The translations under genes were made by a program, and so were the position numbers. A DNA stretch of 64,000 nt from Legionella nautarum (GTDB taxonomy: Bacteria; Pseudomonadota; Gammaproteobacteria; Legionellales; Legionellaceae): assembly GCF_001467895.1 (NCBI RefSeq), contig NZ_LNYO01000013.1, positions 1,107,877 through 1,171,876 on the forward strand, in the 5' to 3' direction. Under the pieces are notes generated by a model. It was not told the origin of the DNA. It saw only the letters and a program-made list of their open reading frames with translations, and did no database searches. Numbering within the stretch: position 1 is the stretch's first letter; each line of letters begins with the position of its first letter. Below, piece after piece: positions 9,494 to 18,525 of the stretch.

Positions 9494-9902
9494 AGATTCT
9501 TTTGGGTTGTAATGCCCGACACTAATGCATTGCCAAGCCGGATGTAAATACTATTATACAAATAGATCATATTTCGGGCTGAGCCAGATAATCCTAAATA
9601 GCCTATTCTCAATTTTGATGGGGCAGGCAAACAGTTAATTGAGCAGGTCAAAACGCTCGTCATGATGAAACTGGAAAGGTTGCAAAGGAAAACCTGGCGG
9701 GTTTACGAATATATTCATGTGGTTTGACTGGTATTGAGGATGGAGAAAAACGAAGTAACTGAGCATAAAAAAGCGAAAGAATTTGCAGAGTCTTGTTGAT
9801 AGCTAATTGTCTTTCTATCTTTTAGGCATTTTAATTTTTCTTTTGATATTCATTGCGCTAAAAATAATATCTAATTTAGCTTAAGATTTACTTAACATCA
9901 TT
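9494..9902. other. gene-poor region with a degraded coding remnant
   Basis: About 400 bases between converging genes. It contains no intact gene. The stretch 9611-9762 reads as protein-like sequence in two overlapping plus frames that would need a frameshift to join (listed separately). The rest is AT-rich and shows no clear terminator or repeat. Confidence 0.4.
9611..9762 (+). pseudogene. possible frameshifted gene remnant
   Basis: One frame from 9611 reads NFDGAGKQLIEQVKTL. From about 9657 another frame continues with RHDETGKVAKENLAGLRIYS and stops at TGA 9760-9762. Both parts look protein-like, and joining them needs one frameshift. There is no start codon with a ribosome site. I do not recognise the parent gene, so this is only a suggestion of a decayed gene. 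Confidence 0.25.
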
Positions 9903-10748
9903 TTAGCTATTATCTTTCCAATAAATCCTAGAGGAGTCAATCTGATTTAATAAGGCTGCCAATCGGCAGCCAGCCAGGGCTATTCTTTCTTCCGTGAGAC
10001 GTTTAACCATCGACTGATAGTTCTTATCAGGTTTTTGTCTTGCTTTTAGGCGGTAGGCTTTATCAATTGCAATTTGATGAGATTCTGCTGCCCAAACTTG
10101 GGGATTGAGCTTCATTTTTTCAGGCTTGCAAGGCCACAGTTTTTCAATATGCTTCGCTTTCTTCTCTAACTGATTTTTTGAATAAGCTCGCCTTTTAATT
10201 AAATATCCCCCACCCTTATCCCAATAAGCATGTAAACTGCCTGCAATTGGATTTTTGCCTAAACGAAAGAGATTTCCGCCCTTATCGCCTTGAGGATAAG
10301 TCGCACTATAGAGATTAGCAGCATGCAAAGGTTGATGAATATCTCCAACAACATGTAATAAAATTCTCAAACTGAAACCTTTATCAAACTCTCTGTTTGA
10401 CGTTTGTAAAATCGTTTTTGCTTCTTGTATTGCTGAGATAGCATTCATTTTATTAGGCGGCTGCAGCCTTGTACCATCAAAAGAAAAGGGCAGACTAATA
10501 TAATGCTTTTTTCGCAACCACAGCTCATTTTGATAACGTAAACTATCTAACCAAGACGCTGAGTCTACTAAAGTGTGTTTTCGATAGACTCTATCGAGTG
10601 CATGATTATATTGATTATAAACTTGTTTAGCATGGTCGGTTAAATGAAAGTAAGCAATTTGAGCCACCAAACGGTGACCCAAAGCATTCCAACAATAACC
10701 TTTCTCAAGAAGAACCAACATGAGAAAAAGGAAACTCAATTTCCTCAT
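9903..10748 (-). CDS. S1/P1-family zinc-dependent nuclease (3'-nucleotidase)
   Basis: A secreted single-strand nuclease/3'-nucleotidase of the S1/P1 family, which uses a three-zinc site. The signal peptide (residues 1-19, ending GYC) is followed directly by W20. In this family the mature N-terminal Trp and the His of WNALGHR bind zinc. Further ligand motifs are VDSASWLD (about 60-67), HVVGDIHQPLHAANL and HAYWDKGGG. The length of 281 residues is normal. Six bases separate it from the tolB stop, so it may be co-transcribed at the tail of the tol operon. Such enzymes could scavenge nucleotides or degrade extracellular nucleic acids. Confidence 0.9.
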   Translation of the reverse strand: MRKLSFLFLMLVLLEKGYCWNALGHRLVAQIAYFHLTDHAKQVYNQYNHALDRVYRKHTLVDSASWLDSLRYQNELWLRKKHYISLPFSFDGTRLQPPNKMNAISAIQEAKTILQTSNREFDKGFSLRILLHVVGDIHQPLHAANLYSATYPQGDKGGNLFRLGKNPIAGSLHAYWDKGGGYLIKRRAYSKNQLEKKAKHIEKLWPCKPEKMKLNPQVWAAESHQIAIDKAYRLKARQKPDKNYQSMVKRLTEERIALAGCRLAALLNQIDSSRIYWKDNS

Positions 10749-10754
10749 CGATAT

Positions 10755-12020
10755 TTAACCTAAGTAAGGTGACCAAGCAGGTTCTTGGACATCACCTTCT
10801 CTTGCTGGTAGACGCAGTTTAGTTCGCCCATCGATAGAGACAATAGCTAAAACACCTTTGTCATTTGTCTTTGTAGCATAAAGAATTAATCGTCCATTAG
10901 GCGCTACTGAAGGCGATTCATCAGCCGGTGAAAAAGTTAATTGCGTTACCTGGCCATTGTTGTCGGTATTCTGAATAGCAATATTAAACGCTCTGTCTTC
11001 GCCACGATGCAGCATAACAATATGCCTTTGGTCAGGCGTATAGGAAGCACGAGCATTGTAATTACCATCATAGGTCATACGAGCAATACTGCCATCGGTA
11101 AGTGACAGACGATAAATTTGCGGCGAACCGCCACGTCCAGAAGTAAACAAAATCGATTTTCCGTCTGGCGAATAGCGTGGCTCTGTATCTATCGCTTCAC
11201 CAAAGGTGAGTTGCTTCATATAGCCACTGCTTAGATCAACGCTGTAAATTTTTGGAGAACCCCCTTTCGATAAAACCACTGCGAGATTTCGTCCATCATT
11301 TGACCAAGCGGGTGCACCATTAATTCCTGCAAAATCAGTTAACAAACGGCGTTTACCGGTTTCAACGGATACTGTAAAAATTTGGGCTTTCTTTTTTTCA
11401 AAAGAAACATAGGCAATTTCCCGACCATCTGGCGACCAAGCAGGCGACATAATAGGTTCCGTAGAAACAAGTAAGCTTTGTGGATTATGACCATCTACAT
11501 CAGCAACCTCGAGAAAATATTTTGCTTTATCACTACCCTTTTGTTGAACAAGGATATAGGCAATGCGAGTAGAAAAAATGCCACGCTCCCCTGTCAGTTT
11601 TTGATAAACCTCATCGCTGATATGATGAGCAAGCGCACGAACTTCATTGGCGCTAACTTGGTAATTTTTAGCTAGTAAAACTTTACCCTGAGCCACTGCA
11701 TCTAACAACTTATAGCTCACATCGTAGCGATTGTAGCCAATGCGAGTTACTTGCCCCGATAAGACGCTGTCTGCGCCGGCATCACGCCATACACTAACCG
11801 CTAATGGCCTTCCTTGAGGTGCAGGGATAATTTTAAATTGCCCCGAAAAACGGAAATCAGCATTGACGACTTCGGATAACTGTTGTCCTATCTCATCATA
11901 ACCAAAGGGTTCAATCGCAATGGGTAAGGCCGAATTAATCCCTTGCGTCAACTCCAAATCAACAGCAAAAGACAGGATTGGAATAAATAATAAAACTGCT
12001 GCAATTAAACGTTTCAACAC
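10755..12020 (-). CDS. tolB: Tol-Pal system periplasmic protein TolB
   Basis: The periplasmic beta-propeller of the Tol-Pal envelope complex, which links TolA to Pal for outer-membrane constriction at division. It has a signal peptide ([19 protein letters not shown]), an N-terminal alpha/beta domain, and then WD40-like PD40 repeats visible as [44 protein letters not shown] and EPAWSPY. The 421 residues match the family. It follows tolA by two bases in the tolQRAB order. The usual next gene, pal, is not in the window. An S1/P1 nuclease gene takes that position. Confidence 0.95.
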   Translation of the reverse strand: MLKRLIAAVLLFIPILSFAVDLELTQGINSALPIAIEPFGYDEIGQQLSEVVNADFRFSGQFKIIPAPQGRPLAVSVWRDAGADSVLSGQVTRIGYNRYDVSYKLLDAVAQGKVLLAKNYQVSANEVRALAHHISDEVYQKLTGERGIFSTRIAYILVQQKGSDKAKYFLEVADVDGHNPQSLLVSTEPIMSPAWSPDGREIAYVSFEKKKAQIFTVSVETGKRRLLTDFAGINGAPAWSNDGRNLAVVLSKGGSPKIYSVDLSSGYMKQLTFGEAIDTEPRYSPDGKSILFTSGRGGSPQIYRLSLTDGSIARMTYDGNYNARASYTPDQRHIVMLHRGEDRAFNIAIQNTDNNGQVTQLTFSPADESPSVAPNGRLILYATKTNDKGVLAIVSIDGRTKLRLPAREGDVQEPAWSPYLG

Positions 12021-12022
12021 GG

Positions 12023-13018
12023 TTACCCCCTGACGTTTTCTGGACGTACGGTTAAACTAATATCCCGGAACAAATTAAAAGTGTCTGGATCACTGGGCAC
12101 TGGTAACGGAGATGCTTTATAGATAGCTGTTTGAGCTGAACGATCTAGGACTGCATCCCCACTAGAGCGCATCAAGCTTACTTCTAATACCGCACCATCA
12201 GGTGCTAAACGAATTCTAAATTGGCTTGATAAACTACTATCGACATTTTCAGGTAAAATCCATTGACGACTTATGGCATTCACAATCATTGCCTTGTATT
12301 TGTCAACCTCACCTGCAAGCTGTGCTTTTTTTGCTGCATCAGCAACGGCTTGCTGTTGTAACGCAGCCTGACGTCTTTTCTCAGCCTCGGCTTCAGCTTT
12401 TGCTTTTTCCGCACGCGCAAATTCTTCTTTCGCTTTTTGTTCTTTGAGTTTATCAGCTTTTGCTTTTTCCTCAGCTTGCTTTTGTTTAAGCGCCGCTAAC
12501 CTTTCAGCTTCTTCCTGTTGCTTTTTAAGTTGCTGTTGTTTGGCTTTCAACTCTTCGAGCCGCTTTGCTTCTTGAACTTTTTGCTCAGCTAACTCTTTTA
12601 AATGACGCTTTTCTTCCTCAATTTGTTTCTTGCGCGCAATCGCTAACTTATCGGCTTCTTCCTTAATTTTTGCTAAGCGCTGCTGCTCCTGTAATCGAGC
12701 CTTTCTTGCCATTTCAACTTGCCTAGCTAAGGCTTGTTGTCTTGATTGCTCTGCTTTTAACTGATTAGCTCGCTCTTGCTTTAGCCGTTGGACGGCTTCC
12801 ATTACTTCTTTCTTATCAACAGTAACTGCTTTGACAATTTCTTCCTTAGGCTGAGCAGCTTGTTCAACAGGTAAAGCTTGGCTTGGCTCATTTTTCGCCT
12901 CTGGCGTCATGACAGGCCGCTGATTAGTCGTGGTATCGACTAATAGGGCTAAGGCTAAGAAAAGATGTAAAAAAATAGCTGTAATAAATGCTTTCCGGTA
13001 ACTTTTCTCTAGGATCAT
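12023..13018 (-). CDS. tolA: Tol-Pal system protein TolA
   Basis: An inner-membrane anchored protein that spans the periplasm and couples TolQR motor activity to TolB/Pal. It has an N-terminal membrane helix (about residues 10-27, [18 protein letters not shown]), a long Ala/Lys/Glu/Gln coiled-coil arm (about 70-235), and a C-terminal TolA/TonB-like domain with a [17 protein letters not shown] start and [14 protein letters not shown]. The 331 residues are within range. Its start overlaps the tolR stop by four bases. Confidence 0.94.
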   Translation of the reverse strand: MILEKSYRKAFITAIFLHLFLALALLVDTTTNQRPVMTPEAKNEPSQALPVEQAAQPKEEIVKAVTVDKKEVMEAVQRLKQERANQLKAEQSRQQALARQVEMARKARLQEQQRLAKIKEEADKLAIARKKQIEEEKRHLKELAEQKVQEAKRLEELKAKQQQLKKQQEEAERLAALKQKQAEEKAKADKLKEQKAKEEFARAEKAKAEAEAEKRRQAALQQQAVADAAKKAQLAGEVDKYKAMIVNAISRQWILPENVDSSLSSQFRIRLAPDGAVLEVSLMRSSGDAVLDRSAQTAIYKASPLPVPSDPDTFNLFRDISLTVRPENVRG

Positions 13019-13473
13019 CCCTGATTCTCCTGCATAGTCCCAGAAGAGTCAGTTAATAAGCCTACTTGCTCAGCACCGGCTTGCTTTAATAAACTCATGG
13101 CCGTCACCACTTTGCCATAGGGAACACCTTGATCCCCTTTAACGAGCACATTGAGCGCTTGTTTGGATTGGCGGGCTAATTCTAATTCAGCAGCAACCCG
13201 AACTTTCAACGCTTGCGGGCTAATTGGACTACCGGGATCAGTATGTATATTGAGAAAAAAATCGCCCTGCTGATTCACTGAAACAATGATGGGCTCCCTA
13301 TCTGCTGTTTTTAATGATTCACTAGCCGCTTTGGGTAAGTCGACAGTGACACCCTGGGTTAACATAGGCGCTGTAATCATAAAAATCACGAGCAGTACTA
13401 ACATCACATCAATATATGGTACAACATTGATCTCGGCGATTGGACGAGTACCCGTTTTTTTCTTTCTTAGCAT
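13015..13473 (-). CDS. tolR: Tol-Pal system protein TolR
   Basis: An ExbD/TolR-family subunit of the proton-driven TolQR motor. It has one transmembrane helix near residues 17-38 (VVPYIDVMLVLLVIFMITAP) with the conserved aspartate that carries protons (PYIDVML). A periplasmic domain follows. The 152 residues are typical. It lies two bases after tolQ and overlaps tolA by four bases, so the operon is tightly coupled. Confidence 0.95.
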   Translation of the reverse strand: MLRKKKTGTRPIAEINVVPYIDVMLVLLVIFMITAPMLTQGVTVDLPKAASESLKTADREPIIVSVNQQGDFFLNIHTDPGSPISPQALKVRVAAELELARQSKQALNVLVKGDQGVPYGKVVTAMSLLKQAGAEQVGLLTDSSGTMQENQG

Positions 13474-13475
13474 GA

Positions 13476-14150
13476 TTATCCTCTCATTGGCGCAGTAGTC
13501 TGTTGCTCAATAAGTGAAACTAATTCATCCTGAAATAAGTCATAACGCTCAAGCAAATTCGTTGCGCGAGTGCTGTAACGATTATAAGCAATAACGGCTG
13601 GAATCGCTGTAAATAATCCTAAGGCGGTTGCCACCAGTGCTTCCGATATACCTGGCGCCACCATAGCAATGGTCGCTTGCTGTGCTTGGCCTAATGCTTG
13701 GAAAGAGGTCATAATTCCCCAAACCGTACCAAAAAGACCGACATAGGGCGCAATGGATCCCACAGATGCAAAAAAAGGTAGATGCTTTTCTAATTGCAAG
13801 GCTTCCTTTGCATGGCTTATTTGCATAACTCGTTGAATGGGTTCAATAGCTATATGCCCAAGCTTGCGTGAGCGCACATACTCTTTAAATCCGGAATGAA
13901 AAATAGCGGCTAAGCCTTGTTTGTCATCCACATTACTATCAATATCAGCATACAATTTGCTCAAATCACTAGAGTCCCAAAAACGTTCTATGAATCCTTC
14001 GCATTGCTGTTTTTTACGACTGAAATACCAAGCTCTTTGTAAAATAAGCGTCCATGAGATGACTGATGCAATCAGCAAAAGCATCATCACTGTTTTAACA
14101 ACCAGACCAGCCTGCATAAAATAGCCTAGTACACTTGCATGGTTTGCCAC
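13476..14150 (-). CDS. tolQ: Tol-Pal system protein TolQ
   Basis: A MotA/TolQ/ExbB-family proton channel subunit. It has three membrane helices: one N-terminal (about 14-35) and two in the C-terminal half (around APYVGLFGTVWGIMTSF and ISEALVATALGLFTAIPAVIAY). The large cytoplasmic loop lies between the first and second. The 224 residues are normal. It is first of the tolQRAB set, 45 bases downstream of ybgC on the same strand. Confidence 0.95.
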   Translation of the reverse strand: MANHASVLGYFMQAGLVVKTVMMLLLIASVISWTLILQRAWYFSRKKQQCEGFIERFWDSSDLSKLYADIDSNVDDKQGLAAIFHSGFKEYVRSRKLGHIAIEPIQRVMQISHAKEALQLEKHLPFFASVGSIAPYVGLFGTVWGIMTSFQALGQAQQATIAMVAPGISEALVATALGLFTAIPAVIAYNRYSTRATNLLERYDLFQDELVSLIEQQTTAPMRG

Positions 14151-14195
14151 GTTTCTATCCCTCCAACCAACGATTAATTTTCTCTGGGCCTAAGT

Positions 14196-14585
14196 TCAAA
14201 ATAAATGCTCAGGTAAACGTCTCGGTTTCATTTCATTATTCACACACACTACTTTGATTTCTGCCTCACAAATTAGCTTATTAGTTTCATCGTACATTGC
14301 TTGCTCAAAAATAATAGTACAAGGGGTCTTTTTGCCTATCTTCGTTCTTATTTGAAGTAAATCATCCAACCGAGCAGGATAAAAATAACGAAGCTGCACC
14401 TCATTTATTGCAAAATGGCAATCATACGTCGCAAGTGTGGTTAAAGACAAGCCAGATTTACGGATCATTTCAGTCCTGGCGCGCTCAAAGAAACAAAGAT
14501 AATTCGGATGATATACAATTCCCATCATATCCGTGTTCTCTGCATAAACTCTAATATCAAAATGATGTGTTTCCATACTATCCAT
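14196..14585 (-). CDS. ybgC: acyl-CoA thioesterase YbgC
   Basis: A hotdog-fold thioesterase that usually begins the tol-pal operon and acts on short acyl-CoA or acyl-ACP, possibly in phospholipid metabolism. The YbgC/4HBT signature is near the start (RVYAENTDMMGIVYHPNYLCFFERART), with the catalytic Asp inside YAENTD. The length is 129 residues from the first Met; a second in-frame ATG three codons in is also possible. It lies four bases after ruvB and upstream of tolQ. Confidence 0.92.
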   Translation of the reverse strand: MDSMETHHFDIRVYAENTDMMGIVYHPNYLCFFERARTEMIRKSGLSLTTLATYDCHFAINEVQLRYFYPARLDDLLQIRTKIGKKTPCTIIFEQAMYDETNKLICEAEIKVVCVNNEMKPRRLPEHLF

Positions 14586-14589
14586 TAAA

Positions 14590-15600
14590 TTACCTTTCTT
14601 CAGCGAGCGTTAAACCAAAATGTTGATAGGCTAACTCCGAAGCTATTCTACCTCTTGGTGTTCTAACTAAAAATCCTTGTTGAATGAGGAAAGGCTCTAG
14701 TACGTCCTCAATAGTCCCCTTCTCTTCACCTATCGCTGCAGCAATACTTTCTATACCAACTGGACCACCAGCAAAACGCTCAATGACGGCAAGAAGTAAT
14801 TTTCTGTCCATCATATCAAAGCCATTCTGATCAACATTCAGCATTTCGAGTGCTTGATCGGCAATTTTTAAAGTGATGACACCTTTTCCTTTGACCTCGG
14901 CATAATCTCGAACTCGTCGTAATAAGCGGTTGGCAATCCTAGGCGTACCGCGAGAACGTCTAGCAATTTCACGAGCACCTTCGACCTCCGTAGTAACTCC
15001 AAGCAATCTTGCCGAACGGGAAACAATATGAGTTAAAGCGTCGACAGAATAAAATTCTAGACGCTGTACTATACCAAAACGGTCGCGTAAAGGAGAAGTC
15101 AATAGACCTGCGCGTGTTGTTGCTCCAATTAAAGTGAAAGGAGGCAGTTCTAATTTGATGGAACGAGCAGCAGGACCCTCGCCAATCATGATATCTAATT
15201 TATAATCCTCCATGGCGGGATAAAGGATTTCTTCAATCACAGGGCTTAAACGGTGTATTTCATCAATAAATAACACATCGTTTTCTTGTAAATTCGTTAA
15301 AATAGCAGCGATATCCCCGGCTCGCTCTAATACCGGACCGGAGGTTTGCCTTAAACTAACGCCCATCTCATGAGCGATAATATTAGCAAGCGTTGTTTTA
15401 CCAAGACCCGGGGGACCAAAAATCAGCACATGATCCAGTGCATCTTTTCGATTTTTTGCCGCATCGATAAAAATACGCATTTGCGAACGAACAACGTTTT
15501 GACCAATATATTCCTCAAGACTAAGAGGGCGAATGGCACGATCAAATACCTCCTCTGACGGGGAGGAATTAGCACTAATTAAACGATCACTTTCCAACAT
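14590..15600 (-). CDS. ruvB: Holliday junction branch migration DNA helicase RuvB
   Basis: A hexameric AAA+ motor that works with RuvA and RuvC to migrate Holliday junctions. Walker A is GPPGLGKTT (about residues 62-70), Walker B is LFIDEIHRL, and the arginine-finger region is SPLRDRFG. The C-terminal winged-helix DNA-binding domain ends with [17 protein letters not shown]. The length of 336 residues is standard. ruvC and ruvA, often immediately upstream, are not here. A repeat element and a sigma factor gene lie upstream instead. Confidence 0.97.
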   Translation of the reverse strand: MLESDRLISANSSPSEEVFDRAIRPLSLEEYIGQNVVRSQMRIFIDAAKNRKDALDHVLIFGPPGLGKTTLANIIAHEMGVSLRQTSGPVLERAGDIAAILTNLQENDVLFIDEIHRLSPVIEEILYPAMEDYKLDIMIGEGPAARSIKLELPPFTLIGATTRAGLLTSPLRDRFGIVQRLEFYSVDALTHIVSRSARLLGVTTEVEGAREIARRSRGTPRIANRLLRRVRDYAEVKGKGVITLKIADQALEMLNVDQNGFDMMDRKLLLAVIERFAGGPVGIESIAAAIGEEKGTIEDVLEPFLIQQGFLVRTPRGRIASELAYQHFGLTLAEER

Positions 15601-15710
15601 AGTCTATGAGTTTTTGCTAGGATTTTTGCATTCTAGCACAGCTTTTTCCTCCAATCTCGAATTAATTAGACGTTGCTGCATGGTTAATTTCTGAAAGAAT
15701 TATTCTAACT

Positions 15711-15922
15711 CCGTTCGGGCTCTGAGGTATCCCCACGAAATTAAATAGACTGTTTAGTTCATTGCTCGTTTTGTTAGTACCGTTCGCACTGAGGAAGCGC
15801 GCAGCGCTGTCTCGAAGTGTCGCAAAAGACCCTCCCTTCAATAGCCTCAGGACATGCTTTCGAGGAGCCTCAGAACAGCGCCTTCGAGACGCACGCCCTG
15901 CGTGCTCCTCAACCCGAACGGT
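15711..15922. repeat. dispersed repeat, copy A (CGTTCGxxCTGAGG / TTCGAGAC family)
   Basis: A 210-base element in the ruvB-rpoE gap. It begins CCGTTCGGGCTCTGAGGTAT and ends with CTCCTCAACCCGAACGG, so its ends are inverted copies of each other. It contains several TTCGAGAC/TCTCGAAG blocks. Much of it matches copy B at 19151-19487, and in inverted orientation copy C at 44995-45305. The rest of the gap (15601-15710 and 15923-15950) shows no gene. Confidence 0.85.
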
Positions 15923-15950
15923 TTAATATATGTAGTCTGGAACATGACAT

Positions 15951-16508
15951 TTACAAGAGTTGATTAAGATTTTCGAACAAAATTGATCTTACTCGATGAA
16001 TACGTGAACGTACGGTTCCTAAAGGACAGTCAAGATGTTTAGCAATATCTTCATAACTAAGACCATCAATCGCATATAAATTAAAGCAATCTTGTAATTT
16101 ATTAGGCATTTTTGTAAAAATATTATCTACATATTGCCCCAATTGTATACCTATTAAATTAGACTCTGGCGTATTATTCTCATCAATTGATTCAAATATT
16201 TTTTGATTGGACAGGCTATCAAACTCAAACTTAATCATTCGATAATAATTTTTAATCGTATTTTGAGTAATTCGATATAGCCAGGTTTCAAAACTAGAAT
16301 GTTGTTTAAAATGAGGTAGATAGCGAAAAACCTTGATATTAATCTCTTGCAGTAAATCATGGGCAATTGAGTAATCAGTAACTTGCGCTCGTATTTGTAG
16401 AAAAATCTTTGTTTGATAGCGAGATATTAAACGATTTATTGCGGCATTTTCTCCCTTGAGCGCCAAATCAACTAGTTGCTCTTCCTTTAAGTTTTCTAGG
16501 TCTTCCAT
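15951..16508 (-). CDS. rpoE: RNA polymerase sigma factor, ECF (RpoE) family
   Basis: An extracytoplasmic-function sigma factor with region 2 (about residues 18-85 of the mature form, around DLLQEINIKVFRYLPHF and FETWLYRITQN) and region 4 (SYEDIAKHLDCPLGTVRSRIHRVR) that reads the -35 element. I place the start at 16508 (MEDLENLKEEQ) because AGGAG lies ten bases before it. An in-frame ATG at 16532 lacks a good site. It is 185 residues long. No anti-sigma gene (rseA-like) is adjacent. The assignment as RpoE itself, rather than another ECF factor, rests on overall resemblance and on the envelope genes around it. Confidence 0.85.
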   Translation of the reverse strand: MEDLENLKEEQLVDLALKGENAAINRLISRYQTKIFLQIRAQVTDYSIAHDLLQEINIKVFRYLPHFKQHSSFETWLYRITQNTIKNYYRMIKFEFDSLSNQKIFESIDENNTPESNLIGIQLGQYVDNIFTKMPNKLQDCFNLYAIDGLSYEDIAKHLDCPLGTVRSRIHRVRSILFENLNQLL

Positions 16509-16570
16509 AGCTACCCGGCTCCTACATGTCAAAAATCGGATACGCCTTTATTAATTGGTTAATTATTTAA

Positions 16571-16993
16571 CTATATGTCGACATTATGCTTCGTTGCTTT
16601 AATAATATTTAATAATCTGTAGCTATGCGGATCAATCTGATCAAGAAATATGACGACTAATTTTTTCTTAGAGCCCCCAGATAACTCGAGGAGAAAGAAA
16701 AGACCCGTGTCAATGACCACCCTCGCTTTATCATAATTGAGTATTTGTTGATATTTATCAAGAAGCATCCATTGCTCTTTATAGCTCAGCATTAAATAGT
16801 TTGGCTGTGGTAGCGGGTGACTAATTATGCGGAAACATTTAACTAGGAGTAAAAGACTAATCGCAATTTTTAAAATCAGCGGGCATGCTGAATAAAATAA
16901 AAGCAAAAATGAGCTCAGATAGATGAGGAAAGCAAGTTTAGCATAGTCAGTAGATTTACCTAACTTTATCTTGCAGTCTGATAAATTCAACAA
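16571..16993 (-). CDS. cptA: CptA/YgfX-family inner-membrane protein
   Basis: A 140-residue protein with two adjacent hydrophobic segments near residues 20-55 and a cytoplasmic C-terminal domain. It overlaps the end of sdhE by about 38 bases, the arrangement seen for ygfY-ygfX. In E. coli YgfX has been described as a toxin-like protein paired with YgfY and affecting cytoskeletal proteins, but sequence conservation is low here. It seems to start at tandem TTG codons at 16988-16993, about 11 bases after AAGGAG. The call rests on position, size and topology. Confidence 0.65.
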   Translation of the reverse strand: MLNLSDCKIKLGKSTDYAKLAFLIYLSSFLLLFYSACPLILKIAISLLLLVKCFRIISHPLPQPNYLMLSYKEQWMLLDKYQQILNYDKARVVIDTGLFFLLELSGGSKKKLVVIFLDQIDPHSYRLLNIIKATKHNVDI

Positions 16994-17210
16994 AATCAGC
17001 TAGCTCCTTATCCATAGGCTTTTCATGTCCCATGAACCAACTAAATAATTCAGGATCAGTGCAATGAAGTAGTTCTTCAAAGGTATTGATTTGTGCGGGG
17101 GTCATCTGATCAATCTGATTTTCGACAAAACGTCTCAAAATCAAATCCAATTCAAGCATACCGCGCCGGCAATGCCATAAGAGTTTTGCTTTTTCTGAAG
17201 AACTAATCAT
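16956..17210 (-). CDS. sdhE: FAD assembly factor SdhE (CptB/YgfY family)
   Basis: A small five-helix protein that helps insert covalent FAD into succinate dehydrogenase and fumarate reductase. It is 84 residues with the conserved RRGMLELDLIL segment carrying the RGxxE motif (about 16-21) and the LLHCTDPELFSWFMG block. It is coupled to cptA downstream and divergent from ygfZ. Confidence 0.92.
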   Translation of the reverse strand: MISSSEKAKLLWHCRRGMLELDLILRRFVENQIDQMTPAQINTFEELLHCTDPELFSWFMGHEKPMDKELADFVEFIRLQDKVR

Positions 17211-17290
17211 TCACTCATCCAATTGTCAGACCAGGGGATGTTACACTAAACTTCAGACCATTCGCAATCATAATACTGGAACAAAAAAAA

Positions 17291-18268
17291 ATGAATTTTT
17301 CAGAATATTTTATTAATAATCGATCACTCACCGCTGTTTTACCCTTTGCTGAAGAGCTCAGCCTAGAAAAAAATAAAAATTATTTATTCGATCTCTCCTA
17401 TCTAAGCTCCCTCAAAGTGATTGGTGAACGCGCTGAAGAGTTTTTGCAGGGACAGATCAGTTGCGATGTCCACAAAGTTTCTGCCTCAACGATTCAGCAA
17501 GGAGCAAGCTGTAATTTGAAAGGACGAGTGCTTGCTTTATTTGATGTGCTCAATTGGCAAGGTTTTCAATTAATCTTAGCCAACGATTTACTCGCTGCAA
17601 CAGAGCATTCACTGAGTAAAACAGCCATGCTGAGCCGGGTTAAATTAGAGCAGAACAGGGACTATCAAATATATGGTTTTTACTTGACCAATCCTAAAGA
17701 TTTATTGCCAGCAAATAATCCCCTTCCTTCAACACCGCTCGCTCTAAATAGCACAGAACAAAGTTGCTGTTATAGTTTAGATAAGCAATTTTATATCCTT
17801 TTGATTAAAAAAGATCAGAGCGCTTCATTGATACAACCTTTTATTGAGCATCAACAATTTCGCGGTTCTCTTGCTTGGCATCAATTGCAATTAACTCATA
17901 AGCGTATTCAGATCTATCCTGATACAAGAGGCATATTTTTACCGCATCGTATTGATCTGCATTTATCAGGACATTTAAGTTTTGATAAGGGTTGTTATAA
18001 AGGTCAAGAGATTGTTGCTCGCACCCATTATCGAGCCACACTCAAGCATGGGTTAAAGTTATTCATCATTGAAACGACCGAAACTTTAAGTGCTGGAAAA
18101 AAATTATTTGCCCTTGATAATGAGGCTGAAGTTGGTGAATTAATTGACTACTGCCCACTGACATCTAATCGCTATTTGGTGGCGGTGAGCATTCTTTTTG
18201 AGCATCCAAGCCAAGTGCTTATTGAGTCACAAACAAAGGTGATTTGTCTTGAGGCCATGGGTAATTGA
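17291..18268 (+). CDS. ygfZ: tRNA-modifying / Fe-S cluster protein YgfZ (GcvT-like)
   Basis: A folate-binding protein of the YgfZ/GcvT family used in maintenance of iron-sulfur enzymes such as MiaB. The signature KGCYKGQEIVAR with the conserved cysteine lies at about residues 233-244. The N-terminal part has the typical FLQGQISCDV block. It is 325 residues long. It is divergent from sdhE, a common pairing in gammaproteobacteria. The 80-base gap between them should hold both promoters. Confidence 0.92.
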   Translation: MNFSEYFINNRSLTAVLPFAEELSLEKNKNYLFDLSYLSSLKVIGERAEEFLQGQISCDVHKVSASTIQQGASCNLKGRVLALFDVLNWQGFQLILANDLLAATEHSLSKTAMLSRVKLEQNRDYQIYGFYLTNPKDLLPANNPLPSTPLALNSTEQSCCYSLDKQFYILLIKKDQSASLIQPFIEHQQFRGSLAWHQLQLTHKRIQIYPDTRGIFLPHRIDLHLSGHLSFDKGCYKGQEIVARTHYRATLKHGLKLFIIETTETLSAGKKLFALDNEAEVGELIDYCPLTSNRYLVAVSILFEHPSQVLIESQTKVICLEAMGN

Positions 18269-18371
18269 TCAAAAAAAGCCAATTGCTTCAAAGAATAATT
18301 ATTTAGATATTTTTACAGCTTGATTACGATGCCTGGCGATCAAAACTTAAGCTATTTTAAGGAAGTTGAAA

Positions 18372-18479
18372 ATGCCACATATATCAATAACAAAACTTAA
18401 TCACATTGTTCAAGAAGCTAAAAATAGGTATCTCGGTGCAGAGGCTGATAATGCCGACTTTATCAAAGGGCTGATATAG
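18372..18479 (+). CDS. 35-residue small ORF, possibly a truncated gene
   Basis: An ATG at 18372 follows AAGGAAG with ten bases between. The frame runs 35 codons (beginning MPHISITKLN) to a TAG that lies inside a REP palindrome. The reading looks protein-like and amphipathic, but I do not recognise it. It may be a real small protein or the 5' end of a gene cut by the repeat. Confidence 0.35.
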   Translation: MPHISITKLNHIVQEAKNRYLGAEADNADFIKGLI

Positions 18480-18502
18480 GTTGGGTCTTGGCCCAACCTA
18501 CT
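18478..18502. repeat. REP-like palindrome (AGGTTGGG...CCCAACCT)
   Basis: AGGTTGGG and CCCAACCT flank a short TCTTGG loop. Related units occur after the E2 gene (3367-3382), around 19100-19120, near 19545-19562 and at 29330-29343. This is one member of a small dispersed family, and here it lies between ygfZ and the cytochrome b561 gene. Confidence 0.75.
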
Positions 18503-18525
18503 ATGGCGAATCCTGCAAAACCTAG

